From Streptomyces sp. SID13726 (GTDB taxonomy: Bacteria; Actinomycetota; Actinomycetes; Streptomycetales; Streptomycetaceae), in NCBI RefSeq assembly GCF_010548375.1, contig NZ_JAAGLY010000025.1:55009-119008 (forward strand): a stretch of 64,000 nt of DNA, written 5' to 3'. The notes beneath the pieces are model-generated. The model had not been told where the DNA came from and searched no databases. It worked only from the letters and a program-made list of their open reading frames with translations. Shown here piece by piece: positions 16,071-24,566 of the stretch. Each line of letters begins with the position of its first letter. Position 1 is the first letter of the stretch. The position numbers and the translations under genes were made by a program.

Positions 16071-18113
16071 ATGGCGATGACGGTTCCGGAGGAAGAGAAC
16101 TCCTTCATCGGCCGCTCGGAGGAGCTCGACCTCGTCGCGGCGGCGCTGACGCGGGACCGGCTGGTCACGCTGACCGGGGTGGGAGGGGTGGGCAAGACCC
16201 GTCTCGCCCAACGGGCCGTCACGCAGGGGCCGTTGGCCGCGCAGGACGGCGTCGCGTGGGCGGATCTGGCTCCGTTGCGCAACGCGGCACTGCTGGCCGC
16301 CACCGTCGCGGACGCGCTCGACCTGTCCGACCACACCCCGCGGATGCCTCTCGACGCGATCTGCGCGTGGATCGGGGACCGCGGGCTCCTGCTGGTCCTG
16401 GACTCCTGCGAGCACCTGGTCGGCGCGTGCCGCGACCTGGTCGGTGACCTTCTGATGGCCTGTCCCCGGCTGCGGATCGTGGCGACCAGCCGCCAACCGC
16501 TGGGCGTGCGCGGCGAAGCGGTCGTCGCGGTCGAGCCGCCGGCCTCCCTGGACGAAGCGGTCGCCCTCTTCGCCGACCGGGCCGCGACCGCCGGGAGCCC
16601 CCTGAAGGACGACGCCGACGGCCGACTCGCCGCGACCCTGTGCGAGCGGCTGGAGCGGCTGCCGCTGGCGCTGGAACTCGCCGCCGCCCAGCTGCGGTCC
16701 GTGCCGCTGGCGGAACTCTGCGTGGCCCCGCGCCCGGCCGTGGACCTCCCGCTCGCGCCGCAGCACCGGGCGCCGTTGCGGCACGGCGCCCTGCGGACCA
16801 CGATCGGCTGGAGCCACGAGCTGTGCACACCGCCGGAACGGCTGCTGTGGGCACGGCTGTCCGTCCTGCCCGGTCCGTTCGACGAGACCACGGCCCGGCA
16901 GGTGGCCGGCGCGGCACCGCTGTCCCCCCGCGAGGCGGGCCGGGCCCTCGCCGCCCTGTGCGACAAGTCGGTGGTCGTCAGGCGGGGCGGCACCTACCGG
17001 ATGCTGGACGCGGTCCGCGAGTACGGCCGGATGTGGCTGGCCGAGATCGGTGCCGAGGAGGCGATGGCGGACCGCCACGCCGCGTACGTCCTGAGCCGGA
17101 CGAGACAGGCCCATGCCGAGTGGTTCGGCCCGGCTCAGGCCGGGTGGTACCGGCGGATCGGGTTCCTCCACGCCGACATCAGGCTCGCCGCCGACCACTT
17201 CCTGCTGACCGACCCGGCCGCCGCGCTGGAGCTGATCGGCCACGTCACGTTCTACTGGGTCTGCTCCGGCTATCTGTACGAGGCCCGGCAGTACCTGGAG
17301 CGGGTGATGCGGCAGCTGCCCGAGGAGGACGCGGGCGGGGCACGGGTGCAGGGGCTGTGGAGCCTCGGCGTCGCCCTCACGCTCCAGGGCGAGCATGACG
17401 CCGCCCGCCGGACCGCCGTCGCCTGCCGGAACGCGGCGGTGGCGGCCCGGGATCCCGAGGGCCGGGCGAGAGCCGCCTACCTGGACGGACTGCTGCACCT
17501 GCTGGACGGCCGGCCGCTGGCCGCGGGTACCGGCGTCGAGGCGTCGGGGACCGTGGCCGGTGTCCCGCGCCCCGACCGGCTGACCGCCGCGAGCGCCCTG
17601 TGCCGCCTCGTCCACGTCTTCGCCCTGACCGGCTCGGGCCGGCTGGAGGAGTCCCGCGAGGAGGCGCTCGCGCTCCGCAGAGTCTGCGAGTCGCTGGACG
17701 AGTACTGGACTCGGTCGTACCTCGACCACCAGCTCGCCCTCGTCGCCGTCATGGAGCGGAGAGCGGGGGACGCCGTAGGCCATGCCCGCGCGGCGCTCGG
17801 TGCCAAACGGCACATCGGGGACGCCTTCGGGATCGCCATGGTGATGGACGTCCTGGCGATCTCCCTGACGGACCTGGGGGAGACGCGCTCCGCCGCCTAC
17901 GCCTTCGGGGCGGCCCGGCGCTTCTGGGAGACGGTCGGTCATCCGCAGCGCGGCACCCCGGAGATGGCACCGCTGCGCGACCAGTGCGAGGAACGGCTCG
18001 TGCGGCTGCTCGGCGACGCGGAGTACGGGCGGGTCCAGGACCGGGCGGCGGCGAGCGACCCCCGCACCCTCGTGTCCTGGGGGGCCGAGGGAGGTCCGCT
18101 GCCGGAGAGCTGA
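16071..18113 (+). CDS. AfsR/LuxR-like STAND ATPase without DNA-binding domain
   Basis: A 680-residue STAND NTPase. The NB-ARC-like module has the P-loop GVGGVGKTRLAQ (residues 36-47), Walker B LLLVLDSCEHLVG and the conserved RIVATSRQPLGVRGE and LPLALELAA motifs. A winged-helix region with YRMLDAVREYGR follows, and residues about 370-660 look like helical TPR-type repeats. LuxR-type relatives end in an HTH, and AfsR relatives begin with one; neither is present, so this is an ATPase-plus-TPR form that may act through protein contacts. It starts 120 bases from the tRNA gene and converges on the BrkB gene. Confidence 0.8.
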   Translation: MAMTVPEEENSFIGRSEELDLVAAALTRDRLVTLTGVGGVGKTRLAQRAVTQGPLAAQDGVAWADLAPLRNAALLAATVADALDLSDHTPRMPLDAICAWIGDRGLLLVLDSCEHLVGACRDLVGDLLMACPRLRIVATSRQPLGVRGEAVVAVEPPASLDEAVALFADRAATAGSPLKDDADGRLAATLCERLERLPLALELAAAQLRSVPLAELCVAPRPAVDLPLAPQHRAPLRHGALRTTIGWSHELCTPPERLLWARLSVLPGPFDETTARQVAGAAPLSPREAGRALAALCDKSVVVRRGGTYRMLDAVREYGRMWLAEIGAEEAMADRHAAYVLSRTRQAHAEWFGPAQAGWYRRIGFLHADIRLAADHFLLTDPAAALELIGHVTFYWVCSGYLYEARQYLERVMRQLPEEDAGGARVQGLWSLGVALTLQGEHDAARRTAVACRNAAVAARDPEGRARAAYLDGLLHLLDGRPLAAGTGVEASGTVAGVPRPDRLTAASALCRLVHVFALTGSGRLEESREEALALRRVCESLDEYWTRSYLDHQLALVAVMERRAGDAVGHARAALGAKRHIGDAFGIAMVMDVLAISLTDLGETRSAAYAFGAARRFWETVGHPQRGTPEMAPLRDQCEERLVRLLGDAEYGRVQDRAAASDPRTLVSWGAEGGPLPES

Positions 18114-18146
18114 TCCGTGCCGGTAGCCCTGGACCGGCCCGCGCGG

Positions 18147-19046
18147 TCAGGGCTGTACGGCGGACGGCCTGCGGGTGCCGGAGAGTTCGGCCGCGAACTG
18201 GGCGCCGGTCAGCAGCGCCAGGTTCGACAGCCACAGCCACACGAGGAAGACCACGACGCCGGCCAGCGAGCCGTACAGCCGGTTGTAGGCGCCGAGCGTC
18301 GAGGCGTACAGGGAGAAGCCCGCCGAGACGGTCAGCCACAGCACCGCGGCCAGCCCTCCGCCGAGCAGGCTGTGGGCGCGGCGCCGGGCCGCCGCCGGGC
18401 CGGTGTGGAAGACCACCACGACCAGCAGGGCGACCAGACACAGCAGCAGGGGCCAGCGCAGCAGGCTCCATACCCAGGCCGCGGTGGCGCCCACCCCGAA
18501 CGGGCGGCCGACGGCCTCGGCGAGCGGGCCGCTCAGCAGCAGGGTCAGCGAACCGACCACGAGCAGCGTGAGCAGGACGAGCGCCGTCAGCACGATCCGG
18601 TGCGCGCGGCGCCAGGGCGAACGGTGGTCCTCGACGCGGTGCATCCGGTGCAGGGCCCGGCGGAAGACCGCCAGATAGCTGGAGGCCGACCACAGCGCGC
18701 TGGCCGTGCCCGCCACGATCAGGGGCCAGGCCGCGCCGTCCGCACTCAGGGCGCGGGCCAGCACGGCGTGCAGCTCCGGACCGGACTGGGCCGGTGCGTA
18801 CGCGGTGACGTGGGCGGCGAACTCCTCCGCCGTACCCGGGCTGATCATGGCGAACGCGAGGACGGTGGCGGGCAGCGCGGGCAGCACGGCCAGGATCGAG
18901 TAGTACGTCAGCGCCGCCGCGTAGTCCGAGATGTCGTCGTTCCACAGGGACACCGGGGTGCGCCGCAGCGCCGGCCACCACGGCACACGCCGCGTCCGGG
19001 TGGCCACGGCGGACTGTGCCTCAGCGGACTGCGCCTCAGCGGACAT
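18147..19046 (-). CDS. YihY/BrkB family membrane protein
   Basis: A 299-residue membrane protein of the YihY (BrkB) family, formerly annotated as RNase BN. Six helices are expected; seen are DYAAALTYYSILAVLPALPATVLAF, LIVAGTASALWSASSYLAVFRRAL, the middle VLTALVLLTLLVVGSLTLLLSG and the late GVVVFLVWLWLSNLALLTGAQFAAEL. The conserved YYSILAVLP and WLWLSN motifs support the call. Its function is unknown. It is the last gene of the Asp23 operon and overlaps the DUF6286 gene by 11 bases, suggesting a role in envelope homeostasis. Confidence 0.9.
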   Translation of the reverse strand: MSAEAQSAEAQSAVATRTRRVPWWPALRRTPVSLWNDDISDYAAALTYYSILAVLPALPATVLAFAMISPGTAEEFAAHVTAYAPAQSGPELHAVLARALSADGAAWPLIVAGTASALWSASSYLAVFRRALHRMHRVEDHRSPWRRAHRIVLTALVLLTLLVVGSLTLLLSGPLAEAVGRPFGVGATAAWVWSLLRWPLLLCLVALLVVVVFHTGPAAARRRAHSLLGGGLAAVLWLTVSAGFSLYASTLGAYNRLYGSLAGVVVFLVWLWLSNLALLTGAQFAAELSGTRRPSAVQP

Positions 19047-19623
19047 GGGGCACCCGGTGGGAGTCGGCGTCCAGCCGGATCTGGGTGCGGGTCGCGCCGG
19101 GCGCCACGGACCGCTCCGCCTGCTCCGCGAGGGCTCGCAGGCCGGGCAGTACGGCGTCGGGCCCGGTGCCCGTCGCCAGCCGGACCCGCAGGACGAGTTC
19201 CAGCCTGCCCCCGGTGCGGGGCAGCACGCGGGTGCGGCAGCGGACCACGCCGGGCAGGGCCGCCGCCCGGAGCGACAGGGCGTCTGCCAGCGCCCGGGGG
19301 CGCACCGTCCCGCCCGGCAGGGGCAGGGCGAGCCGACGGGCCGGTCCGGTACCTGTCTGAGCCAGCGCCCACCAGGCGAACAGCACCGTCAGGACGGCCG
19401 CCGCGGCGATGGCCGTGGGTGTCCACCACCCCTGGTCCCGCAGCCGCGCGAGCCCGGCCCGGTCGAGCAGGACGGCACCGGGGGCCGCGGTGGGCCACCA
19501 GGACGGCAGCCGGGGCGTGACAGCGCGGTCCGTGGCGGCCAGCAGTCCGCCGGCGAGCAGGAGACCCAGTCCGACAACGGCGAGGACGGCCCGGTTGGCG
19601 ACCGTACGAAGGCGGCGCGTCAC
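19036..19623 (-). CDS. DUF6286-like membrane protein of Asp23 operon
   Basis: A 195-residue protein with two N-terminal membrane helices (VANRAVLAVVGLGLLLAGGLLAATD and WWTPTAIAAAAVLTVLFAWWALAQ) and a soluble alpha/beta region from about 100 on. The layout matches the DUF6286 or AmaP-like partners of Asp23-type operons. Its GTG overlaps the stop of the previous gene (GTGA at 19620-19623). It probably anchors or cooperates with Asp23-domain proteins at the membrane, as AmaP does in Firmicutes; that is an inference from gene order. Confidence 0.75.
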   Translation of the reverse strand: MTRRLRTVANRAVLAVVGLGLLLAGGLLAATDRAVTPRLPSWWPTAAPGAVLLDRAGLARLRDQGWWTPTAIAAAAVLTVLFAWWALAQTGTGPARRLALPLPGGTVRPRALADALSLRAAALPGVVRCRTRVLPRTGGRLELVLRVRLATGTGPDAVLPGLRALAEQAERSVAPGATRTQIRLDADSHRVPHVR

Positions 19624-20579
19624 AGGTCACCTCCCACCACGGCATCCGGCACGGCCACCGGCGTGGCCGGTTCGGTCGCCGGTCGCCACAGCGGTTCCGG
19701 GGTCACCGTCACGCGCAGTCGCAGGTCGCGGCGGAGCCGGCACGCGGCCAGCGCGTCGCGTGCGGCGGCCGTCACCGCGGTGTGCGCCGCGGCCCGGTCG
19801 CCGAAGGCGAGGGCGGCCCGGACCGCGACCCGGCGGCCCCGCACCCGCGTCCGGACCCCGGTGACCCCGTCGACGCCCGTCACCGCGTCGCGGATCAGGA
19901 CGGCCACCGTCGAACGTTCGACGACCGTGTCGATCCGGGGCCCCGGTCCGCGCACCGTGTACTGGCGGCGGTGGCCGGGGGTGAGGGCGAGCACGACCAT
20001 CCACAGGCCCGCCAGGGCGGTCAGGCCGCCCGCGGCGACCACCGCGGGGTCGCCGGGCCCGTGTCCCGACAGCCAGTGCACGGCCCAGGTGCGCCAGACG
20101 CCGGGCGTACGGTCCGCGAAGTGCACCCGGGCCAGATCCAGGACGAGGGCACCGCACCCGACGGCGGCGGCCCAGGTGACGAGGGCGACCGGCACGCGGC
20201 GCCGGGACCACAGGCGTCGCGGCGTACGGAGCCCGGGGACATCCTCGACCCCCTCGCCCGCCTCGGGCACACGGACGGGGACCGGGGGTGCGAACGCGGT
20301 GACGGCGACGCGGGCCACCGACACCTCCAGCCCCGACAGCCGTCGGGTGCGCTCGCTCACGTGCTGGTGGACGTTGCGCACGGAGTCGGCCAGCGGCGCC
20401 GGAAAGGGCAGCGTGACCCCGAGGGACACCTCGGCCCTCGTGCCGCGTACGGACGCCGCCGCTCCGGCCGCGCGGACCCCGCCTTCGTTCGGCAGGGCCT
20501 CGGTGGCCGCCCGTTCGGCGATGCGGCGCACGGCCCGTTCCGAGACGGTGGTGGTGCCCCGCTGGGCGGCGGCGGTCAT
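19620..20579 (-). CDS. Asp23/Gls24-like protein with membrane segment
   Basis: A 319-residue protein combining an N-terminal Asp23-like region (about 10-90: VSERAVRRIAERAATEA and AEVSLGVTLPFPAPLADSVRNVHQHV) with two membrane helices (about 125-215) and a second small alpha/beta region (VVERSTVAVLIRDAVTGVDGV). It thus resembles a fusion of Asp23 and DUF6286-type parts. The ATG at 20579 overlaps the preceding stop (ATGA). The longer frame back to 20639 has no ribosome site. It is part of the tight five-gene operon and likely helps form a membrane-attached Asp23 assembly. Confidence 0.78.
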   Translation of the reverse strand: MTAAAQRGTTTVSERAVRRIAERAATEALPNEGGVRAAGAAASVRGTRAEVSLGVTLPFPAPLADSVRNVHQHVSERTRRLSGLEVSVARVAVTAFAPPVPVRVPEAGEGVEDVPGLRTPRRLWSRRRVPVALVTWAAAVGCGALVLDLARVHFADRTPGVWRTWAVHWLSGHGPGDPAVVAAGGLTALAGLWMVVLALTPGHRRQYTVRGPGPRIDTVVERSTVAVLIRDAVTGVDGVTGVRTRVRGRRVAVRAALAFGDRAAAHTAVTAAARDALAACRLRRDLRLRVTVTPEPLWRPATEPATPVAVPDAVVGGDL

Positions 20580-20761
20580 CGGCGGCTCCGCTCGAACGCG
20601 TCCCGGACGTCCTGGACGGTGCCGCCGCCCTCGATCCACCGGCCCAGCGCCCAGCCCAGGCCGCCGAGCGCGGCCACGAGCAGGAACGCGCCGAAGCCGC
20701 CGAAGTAGCCGGCGAACGCCAGCGCCATGCCCGCGATCATCCCCACGAACGGGGTGCTCAT
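20576..20761 (-). CDS. small DUF2273-like membrane protein
   Basis: A 61-residue protein. Two hydrophobic stretches (TPFVGMIAGMALAFAGYFGG and FGAFLLVAALGGLGWALGRWIEG) form a short helical hairpin, followed by a charged tail. The size and position match DUF2273 proteins of Firmicutes amaP-asp23 operons, which anchor Asp23 at the membrane. GAGAGG precedes its ATG. It lies 55 bases after the asp23 gene and overlaps the next start by four bases. Confidence 0.75.
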   Translation of the reverse strand: MSTPFVGMIAGMALAFAGYFGGFGAFLLVAALGGLGWALGRWIEGGGTVQDVRDAFERSRR

Positions 20762-20816
20762 ACCGATCCGCCTCTCACCCTGATCCGCTCCTGTCGGCCC
20801 TCGTGCCCGGGCTCCG

Positions 20817-21326
20817 CTATTCCACGCGGGCCTCGGCCGTGGTGGCGGGCTCGTCCTCTTCGGGCAGCCGGACGTCGTTGACCGTGACGTTCACCTCGAC
20901 GACCTCCAGTCCGGTGATGCGCTCCACGGCGGAGATGACGTTCTCGCGCACGTCGCGGGCCACGTCCATGACGGGCACTCCGTACTCGACGACCAGGTCC
21001 AGGTCGATGGCGGTCTGTCGCTCGCCGACCTCGACCTTCACCCCGCGTCCCACGTTGGGCCGGCCACCGGGCACGCGGTCGCGCACGGCGCCGATGGTGC
21101 GGGAGAGGCCTCCGCCCATGTCGTACACACCCGGGATCTCGCGGGCCGCGATGCCCGCGACCTTCACGACGACCACGTCGGCGATCGACGTCCGGCCACG
21201 GTCAGGGGCGGGTTGACCGGCCCCGGTCACACCGCCGGAGACGGCGGTCGTGCTCGGCTGCGCCGTGCTCGTGCGGGGTGTGGAGGTGGAGACGGTCTTG
21301 GCGGTGGGTGCGGTCTGTGTGGTCAC
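20817..21326 (-). CDS. Asp23/Gls24 family envelope stress response protein
   Basis: A 169-residue Asp23-family protein and the first gene of the operon. The N-terminal 55 residues are Thr/Ser-rich and probably disordered. The Asp23 domain (about 55-160) has DVVVVKVAGIAAREIPGVYDMGG, GVKVEVGERQTAIDLDLVVEYG and VEVNVTVNDVRLPEE. The start is taken as GTG 21326 because GAGGGA lies six bases upstream; the longer frame to 21422 lacks one. In Firmicutes these proteins line the membrane and counter cell-wall stress. Here five co-directional genes (asp23, DUF2273, Asp23-membrane, DUF6286, BrkB) form one unit. Confidence 0.92.
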   Translation of the reverse strand: MTTQTAPTAKTVSTSTPRTSTAQPSTTAVSGGVTGAGQPAPDRGRTSIADVVVVKVAGIAAREIPGVYDMGGGLSRTIGAVRDRVPGGRPNVGRGVKVEVGERQTAIDLDLVVEYGVPVMDVARDVRENVISAVERITGLEVVEVNVTVNDVRLPEEDEPATTAEARVE

Positions 21327-21413
21327 GGCACATCCCTCTTCGTCGTCGCGTGAGTTGCTCTCCCTTCCTTGGACCCGCACCGCCGGCTTCTGTGACGCGG
21401 ACCGCCGGGAAAG

Positions 21414-21440
21414 GCCGGGCACCAGGAGGTGGTGCCCGGC
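21414..21440. terminator. terminator after fasciclin gene
   Basis: GCCGGGCACCA and TGGTGCCCGGC are perfect 11-bp arms with a GGAGG loop. It lies 11 bases after the fasciclin gene stop and separates that transcript from the Asp23 operon. Confidence 0.8.
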
Positions 21441-21450
21441 GGACGGGGGG

Positions 21451-22104
21451 TCAGCTGGTGGGCATGAGGACGCTGTCGATGATGTAGACGGTGGCGTTGG
21501 CCGTCTTCACGTTGCCGCACACGACCTTGGCGGAGCCGTTGACGGTGTAGGACTCCCCGGAGCCCGACGTGGTGAGCTTCGACTTCTCCAAGGTGTCGAA
21601 GGAGCCCTTCGCCAGGTCGGCCGGGGCGAGCTTCTGGCCTACGACGTGGTAGGTGAGGATCTTCGTCAGCTGGGCCTTGTCGTTGAGGACCTTGTCCAGG
21701 GTGGCCTTGGGGATCTTGGCGAAGGCATCGTTGGTCGGCGCGAACACGGTGATGTTCTGGGCGTTGTTGAGGGTGTCGACCAGGCCGGCCTTCTTCACCG
21801 CGGCGACCAGCGTGGACAGGGCGGGGTTGTTGGAGGCGGCGGTGGCGACCGGGTCCTTGGCCATGCCGTCGAAGGAACCGGCGCCGCTCGTGGGCACCCC
21901 GGAACAGGCGGCGCCGAACGGCTGGTCCGCGGAGGTGGTGCTGCCGGAGCCGGTCATGCCGTCGTCCGACGCGGAGGCCGACGCCTTGGGGGAGGAGTCC
22001 GACTTGGCGGAGTCGCCGCTGCTGTCGGAGCAGGCGCTCAGGGCCAGCGGCAGGACGGCCGCGGCGGCGAGGGTCACAGCGGTACGGCGGATACGGGTGT
22101 TCAC
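21451..22104 (-). CDS. fasciclin domain lipoprotein (MPT70/MPT83-like)
   Basis: A 217-residue secreted lipoprotein. The signal peptide ends in the lipobox LALSAC with Cys25, followed by a Ser/Asp/Lys-rich linker. Residues about 75-215 form a FAS1 domain (NNPALSTLVAAVKKAGLVDTL, ITVFAPTNDAFAKIP, LTYHVVGQ, ATVYIIDSVLMP). The GTG at 22104 has AGGAGA six bases upstream. In Mycobacterium the related MPT70/MPT83 belong to the SigK regulon. Here SigK-RskA are 5 kb away and the upstream oxidoreductase gene has a SigK-type promoter, so shared control is likely. FAS1 domains usually mediate adhesion or wall interactions. Confidence 0.9.
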   Translation of the reverse strand: MNTRIRRTAVTLAAAAVLPLALSACSDSSGDSAKSDSSPKASASASDDGMTGSGSTTSADQPFGAACSGVPTSGAGSFDGMAKDPVATAASNNPALSTLVAAVKKAGLVDTLNNAQNITVFAPTNDAFAKIPKATLDKVLNDKAQLTKILTYHVVGQKLAPADLAKGSFDTLEKSKLTTSGSGESYTVNGSAKVVCGNVKTANATVYIIDSVLMPTS

Positions 22105-22125
22105 GATGTGTCTCCTGTGGATCAC

Positions 22126-22183
22126 GGCAGCCGGGTGCTGCCTTCTTAGGGGGAAAGGTGGTCTGGTCAGGGGAAAGGTGGTC
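22126..22183 (-). repeat. hairpin and 20-bp-spaced direct repeat in gene gap
   Basis: In the 86-base gap between the oxidoreductase and fasciclin genes, GGCAGC (22126-22131) and GCTGCC (22137-22142) form a 6-bp hairpin. GGGGAAAGGTGGTC occurs twice, at 22150-22163 and 22170-22183. These may be an attenuator or processing site and a regulator repeat. No copy of the shared CCAATCC-type promoter was seen here. Confidence 0.55.
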
Positions 22184-22190
22184 CTGGGAT

Positions 22191-23789
22191 TCAGTCGACG
22201 GTCACGACCACGGAGTGCCATCCGCTCGCGCCGTCGGGGATGGTCCGGGTGCGTCTGTCGGTCTGGGTCCGGCCGGTGCGGTCGGTGGCCCGGACGGTGA
22301 GGGTGTGGCCGCCCCGGGTCGCCTGCCAGGGGAAGGACCACTGGCGCCAGGTGTCGGCCGTGTCCTCGGCGGCGAGCCGGGCCTCCTGCCAGGGCCCGTC
22401 GTCGACGCGGACCTCGACCTTGTCGATGCCGCGGTGCTGGGCCCAGGCGACCCCGGCGACCATCACCGCGCCCGCTTTCGGCCGGGCGAACGGCTTCGGG
22501 GTGTCGATCCGCGACTGCGTCTTGATCGGCGCCCGGCGCGCCCAGCCGCGCTTGACCCAGTACGGGTCGTAGGCGTCGAACGTGGTCAGCTCCAACTCCT
22601 CGATCCACTTGCAGGCGGACACGAACCCGTACAGGCCGGGCACCACCATGCGGACCGGGAAGCCGTGGGCGAAGGGCAGGGGTTCGCCGTTCATGCCGAC
22701 GGCGAGCAGGGCGTCGCGGCCGTCCATCAGGTCCTCGACCGGGCTGCCGATGGTCATGCCGTCCACCGAGCGGGCCACCAGCTGGTCGGCCGGCCCGCCC
22801 TTCGACGGGGGCCGCACCCCGCACTCCGCCAGCAGATCCGCCAGTCGTACGCCGATCCAGCGGGCGTTGCCCGCGTAGGGGCCGCCGACCTCGTTGGAGA
22901 CGCAGGTGAGGGTGATGTCGCGCTCGACCAGGTCACGGCGCAGCAGATCGTCGTAGGAGAGGACGACCGGGCGGGCGACGCCCTTTCCGTGGATCCGCAG
23001 CTTCCAGGTCGCCGCGTTCACCTTGGGCACCACCAGCGCGGTGTCGACCCGGTAGAAGTCACCGTTCGGTGTGGTGAAGGGGCTGATCTCCGGGATGCGC
23101 AGCCCGGCGCCCTTCGGTACGGGGCCGGCCGGTGAGGCCGGTACCGGCAGCACCGCGTTCCGGCGGGAGGCGACCGCGTCCCGGGCCCGGGAGCCGCCCA
23201 GGGACCGGCCGAGCACGCCCGCCCCGACCGACGCGGCGGCGGCCGCCGTGGCCGTGACCACGAACCCGCGCCGGTCCCAGCCGGCACCGGAGCGCGATGG
23301 GCCCGGCACGGCCGTGTGGGGCACCCGCAGAGCGAGGCGGCCGGCGAGGACGTGGAGGAGACCCGCGCCGGCGAGGGCGCCCACCGCCGAGGGCAGCGCG
23401 TCGAGCGGACCCGTCGAGTCGGGCCTGCTCATCGCCGCGGCCGCGCCGACGGCACCGAACACCATGACTCCGGCCGTTCCTGCGCGCCGGAAACGGAGAA
23501 CGACAATTCCGAGCAGCAGCGCGAAAATCGTGAGGACGGCGAGAATTCCGAGTTGGAGAACCAGTTTGTCGTCGGTGCCGAAATGCCGGATCGCCCAGTC
23601 CTTGACGGCGGCCGGAGTCCGGTCGATCGCGGCGCCCCCGACCGCGACGACCGGTCCCGCCTGGGGCCGGACCACGCCGGCCACCAGCTCGGCGACCGAC
23701 AGCGCGGCGAAACCGGCCAGGGCGCCGCTGAGGGCTCCCAGGGCCGACAGGCCGGGCCGGATTCGGTGTTCCTTCTGCTTCTCGGTCAC
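22191..23789 (-). CDS. membrane molybdopterin oxidoreductase (sulfite oxidase-like)
   Basis: A 532-residue protein with four or so N-terminal membrane helices (about 10-160), a twin-arginine-like WDRRGFVVTATAAAAASVGAGV segment and a periplasm-facing sulfite-oxidase-type molybdopterin domain (about 240-440). The Mo-ligand Cys is in ITLTCVSNEVGG. The C-terminal beta domain (about 440-530) contains VMVAGVAWAQHRGIDKVEVRVDDG and WSFPWQATRGGHTLTVRATD, like the sulfite oxidase dimerisation domain. The real substrate is unknown; sulfite or oxidised sulfur/protein methionine are options. Start GTG 23789 is chosen because a SigK-type promoter lies so close that the transcript would begin at this codon; the frame continues to 23834. 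Confidence 0.85.
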   Translation of the reverse strand: MTEKQKEHRIRPGLSALGALSGALAGFAALSVAELVAGVVRPQAGPVVAVGGAAIDRTPAAVKDWAIRHFGTDDKLVLQLGILAVLTIFALLLGIVVLRFRRAGTAGVMVFGAVGAAAAMSRPDSTGPLDALPSAVGALAGAGLLHVLAGRLALRVPHTAVPGPSRSGAGWDRRGFVVTATAAAAASVGAGVLGRSLGGSRARDAVASRRNAVLPVPASPAGPVPKGAGLRIPEISPFTTPNGDFYRVDTALVVPKVNAATWKLRIHGKGVARPVVLSYDDLLRRDLVERDITLTCVSNEVGGPYAGNARWIGVRLADLLAECGVRPPSKGGPADQLVARSVDGMTIGSPVEDLMDGRDALLAVGMNGEPLPFAHGFPVRMVVPGLYGFVSACKWIEELELTTFDAYDPYWVKRGWARRAPIKTQSRIDTPKPFARPKAGAVMVAGVAWAQHRGIDKVEVRVDDGPWQEARLAAEDTADTWRQWSFPWQATRGGHTLTVRATDRTGRTQTDRRTRTIPDGASGWHSVVVTVD

Positions 23790-23793
23790 GTGG

Positions 23794-23824
23794 GGAATCC
23801 GGTCCCGGAGTCCTGGCGGATTGG
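23794..23824 (-). promoter_or_regulatory. SigK-type promoter of oxidoreductase gene
   Basis: On the minus strand CCAATCC (23824-23818) is followed after 16 bases by CGGATTCC (23801-23794). The same arrangement is upstream of sigK and of the divergent ECF gene. The predicted start falls on or next to the GTG at 23789, implying a leaderless message. Confidence 0.7.
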
Positions 23825-23858
23825 TTCTTCCCACGTTCGAATGAATTCTTTTTCGGGA

Positions 23859-23889
23859 CCAATCCGGAAGCGCTCCGGCTACGGATCAC
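23859..23889 (+). promoter_or_regulatory. SigK-type promoter of ECF sigma gene
   Basis: CCAATCC (23859-23865), a 16-base spacer and CGGATCAC (23882-23889) on the plus strand. It faces the ECF sigma gene that starts at 23982, leaving a leader of about 85 bases. Its -35 box and that of the oppositely oriented promoter form an inverted CGGATTGGT/ACCAATCCG pair. Confidence 0.7.
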
Positions 23890-23981
23890 CAGGAATTCGC
23901 ACCGCCCTCCCGGCCGACCGCGTCACAGCGGCGGCCCGGCGGTGTCCAACCTTCAGAGGACCGGACGAGAGGAGCCGCCCA

Positions 23982-24566
23982 GTGGCGGGGGCCCGCACAC
24001 CGAGCGCACCACCGGACAGCAGGCACGAGACGGACGACGGGCTGCTCGCGGTGCGTGCCGCGGAGGGCGACGAGGACGCCTTCGCCGTCCTCGTCCAGCG
24101 GCACGCACCGTCGCTGATCCGGCTCGCCACGAGCCTGCTCGGCACCCCGACCGAGGCGGAGGACGCCGTGCAGGACGCCTTCATCAACGCCTGGCGGCGG
24201 CTGCCGGAGTTCCAGGGGCGCTCCTCCTTCGCCACCTGGATGTACCGGATCGTCACCAACCGCTGTCTCAACGTGCTGCGGGCCCGCAGACCGGTGGCAC
24301 CGCTGGAGGAGGCGGGCGACGTGGCCGCGGCCGAGCACAGCACGTCCCCGGCGCGGATCGCCGAGGGCCGGGACGCGGTCCGGGAACTGCGCGAGGCCCT
24401 CGACCTGCTGTCGCCCGAGCAGCGCGCCTGCTGGGTGCTGCGGGAACTGGACGGCCTTCCCTACGAGTTCGTCGCGGACGCGGTCGGCATCAGCCAGGAG
24501 GCCGTACGCGCCCGTGTCTTCCGCGCACGCCGTTGTCTGACACAAGCACTGGGGGCCTGGCGATGA
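23982..24566 (+). CDS. ECF-type RNA polymerase sigma factor
   Basis: A 194-residue ECF sigma factor. Region 2 (about 25-95) shows DEDAFAVLVQRHAPSLIRLA, AEDAVQDAFINAWRRLPEF and FATWMYRIVTNRCLNVLRA; region 4 (about 130-185) has LSPEQRACWVLRELDGLPYEFVADAVGISQEAVRARVFRARR. The GTG at 23982 has AGAGGAG seven bases upstream. Its stop overlaps the ATG of the next gene (ATGA). It is divergent from the molybdopterin oxidoreductase gene and carries a SigK-type promoter, so it may be a downstream step of a sigma cascade, or it may itself recognise that promoter. Confidence 0.92.
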   Translation: MAGARTPSAPPDSRHETDDGLLAVRAAEGDEDAFAVLVQRHAPSLIRLATSLLGTPTEAEDAVQDAFINAWRRLPEFQGRSSFATWMYRIVTNRCLNVLRARRPVAPLEEAGDVAAAEHSTSPARIAEGRDAVRELREALDLLSPEQRACWVLRELDGLPYEFVADAVGISQEAVRARVFRARRCLTQALGAWR

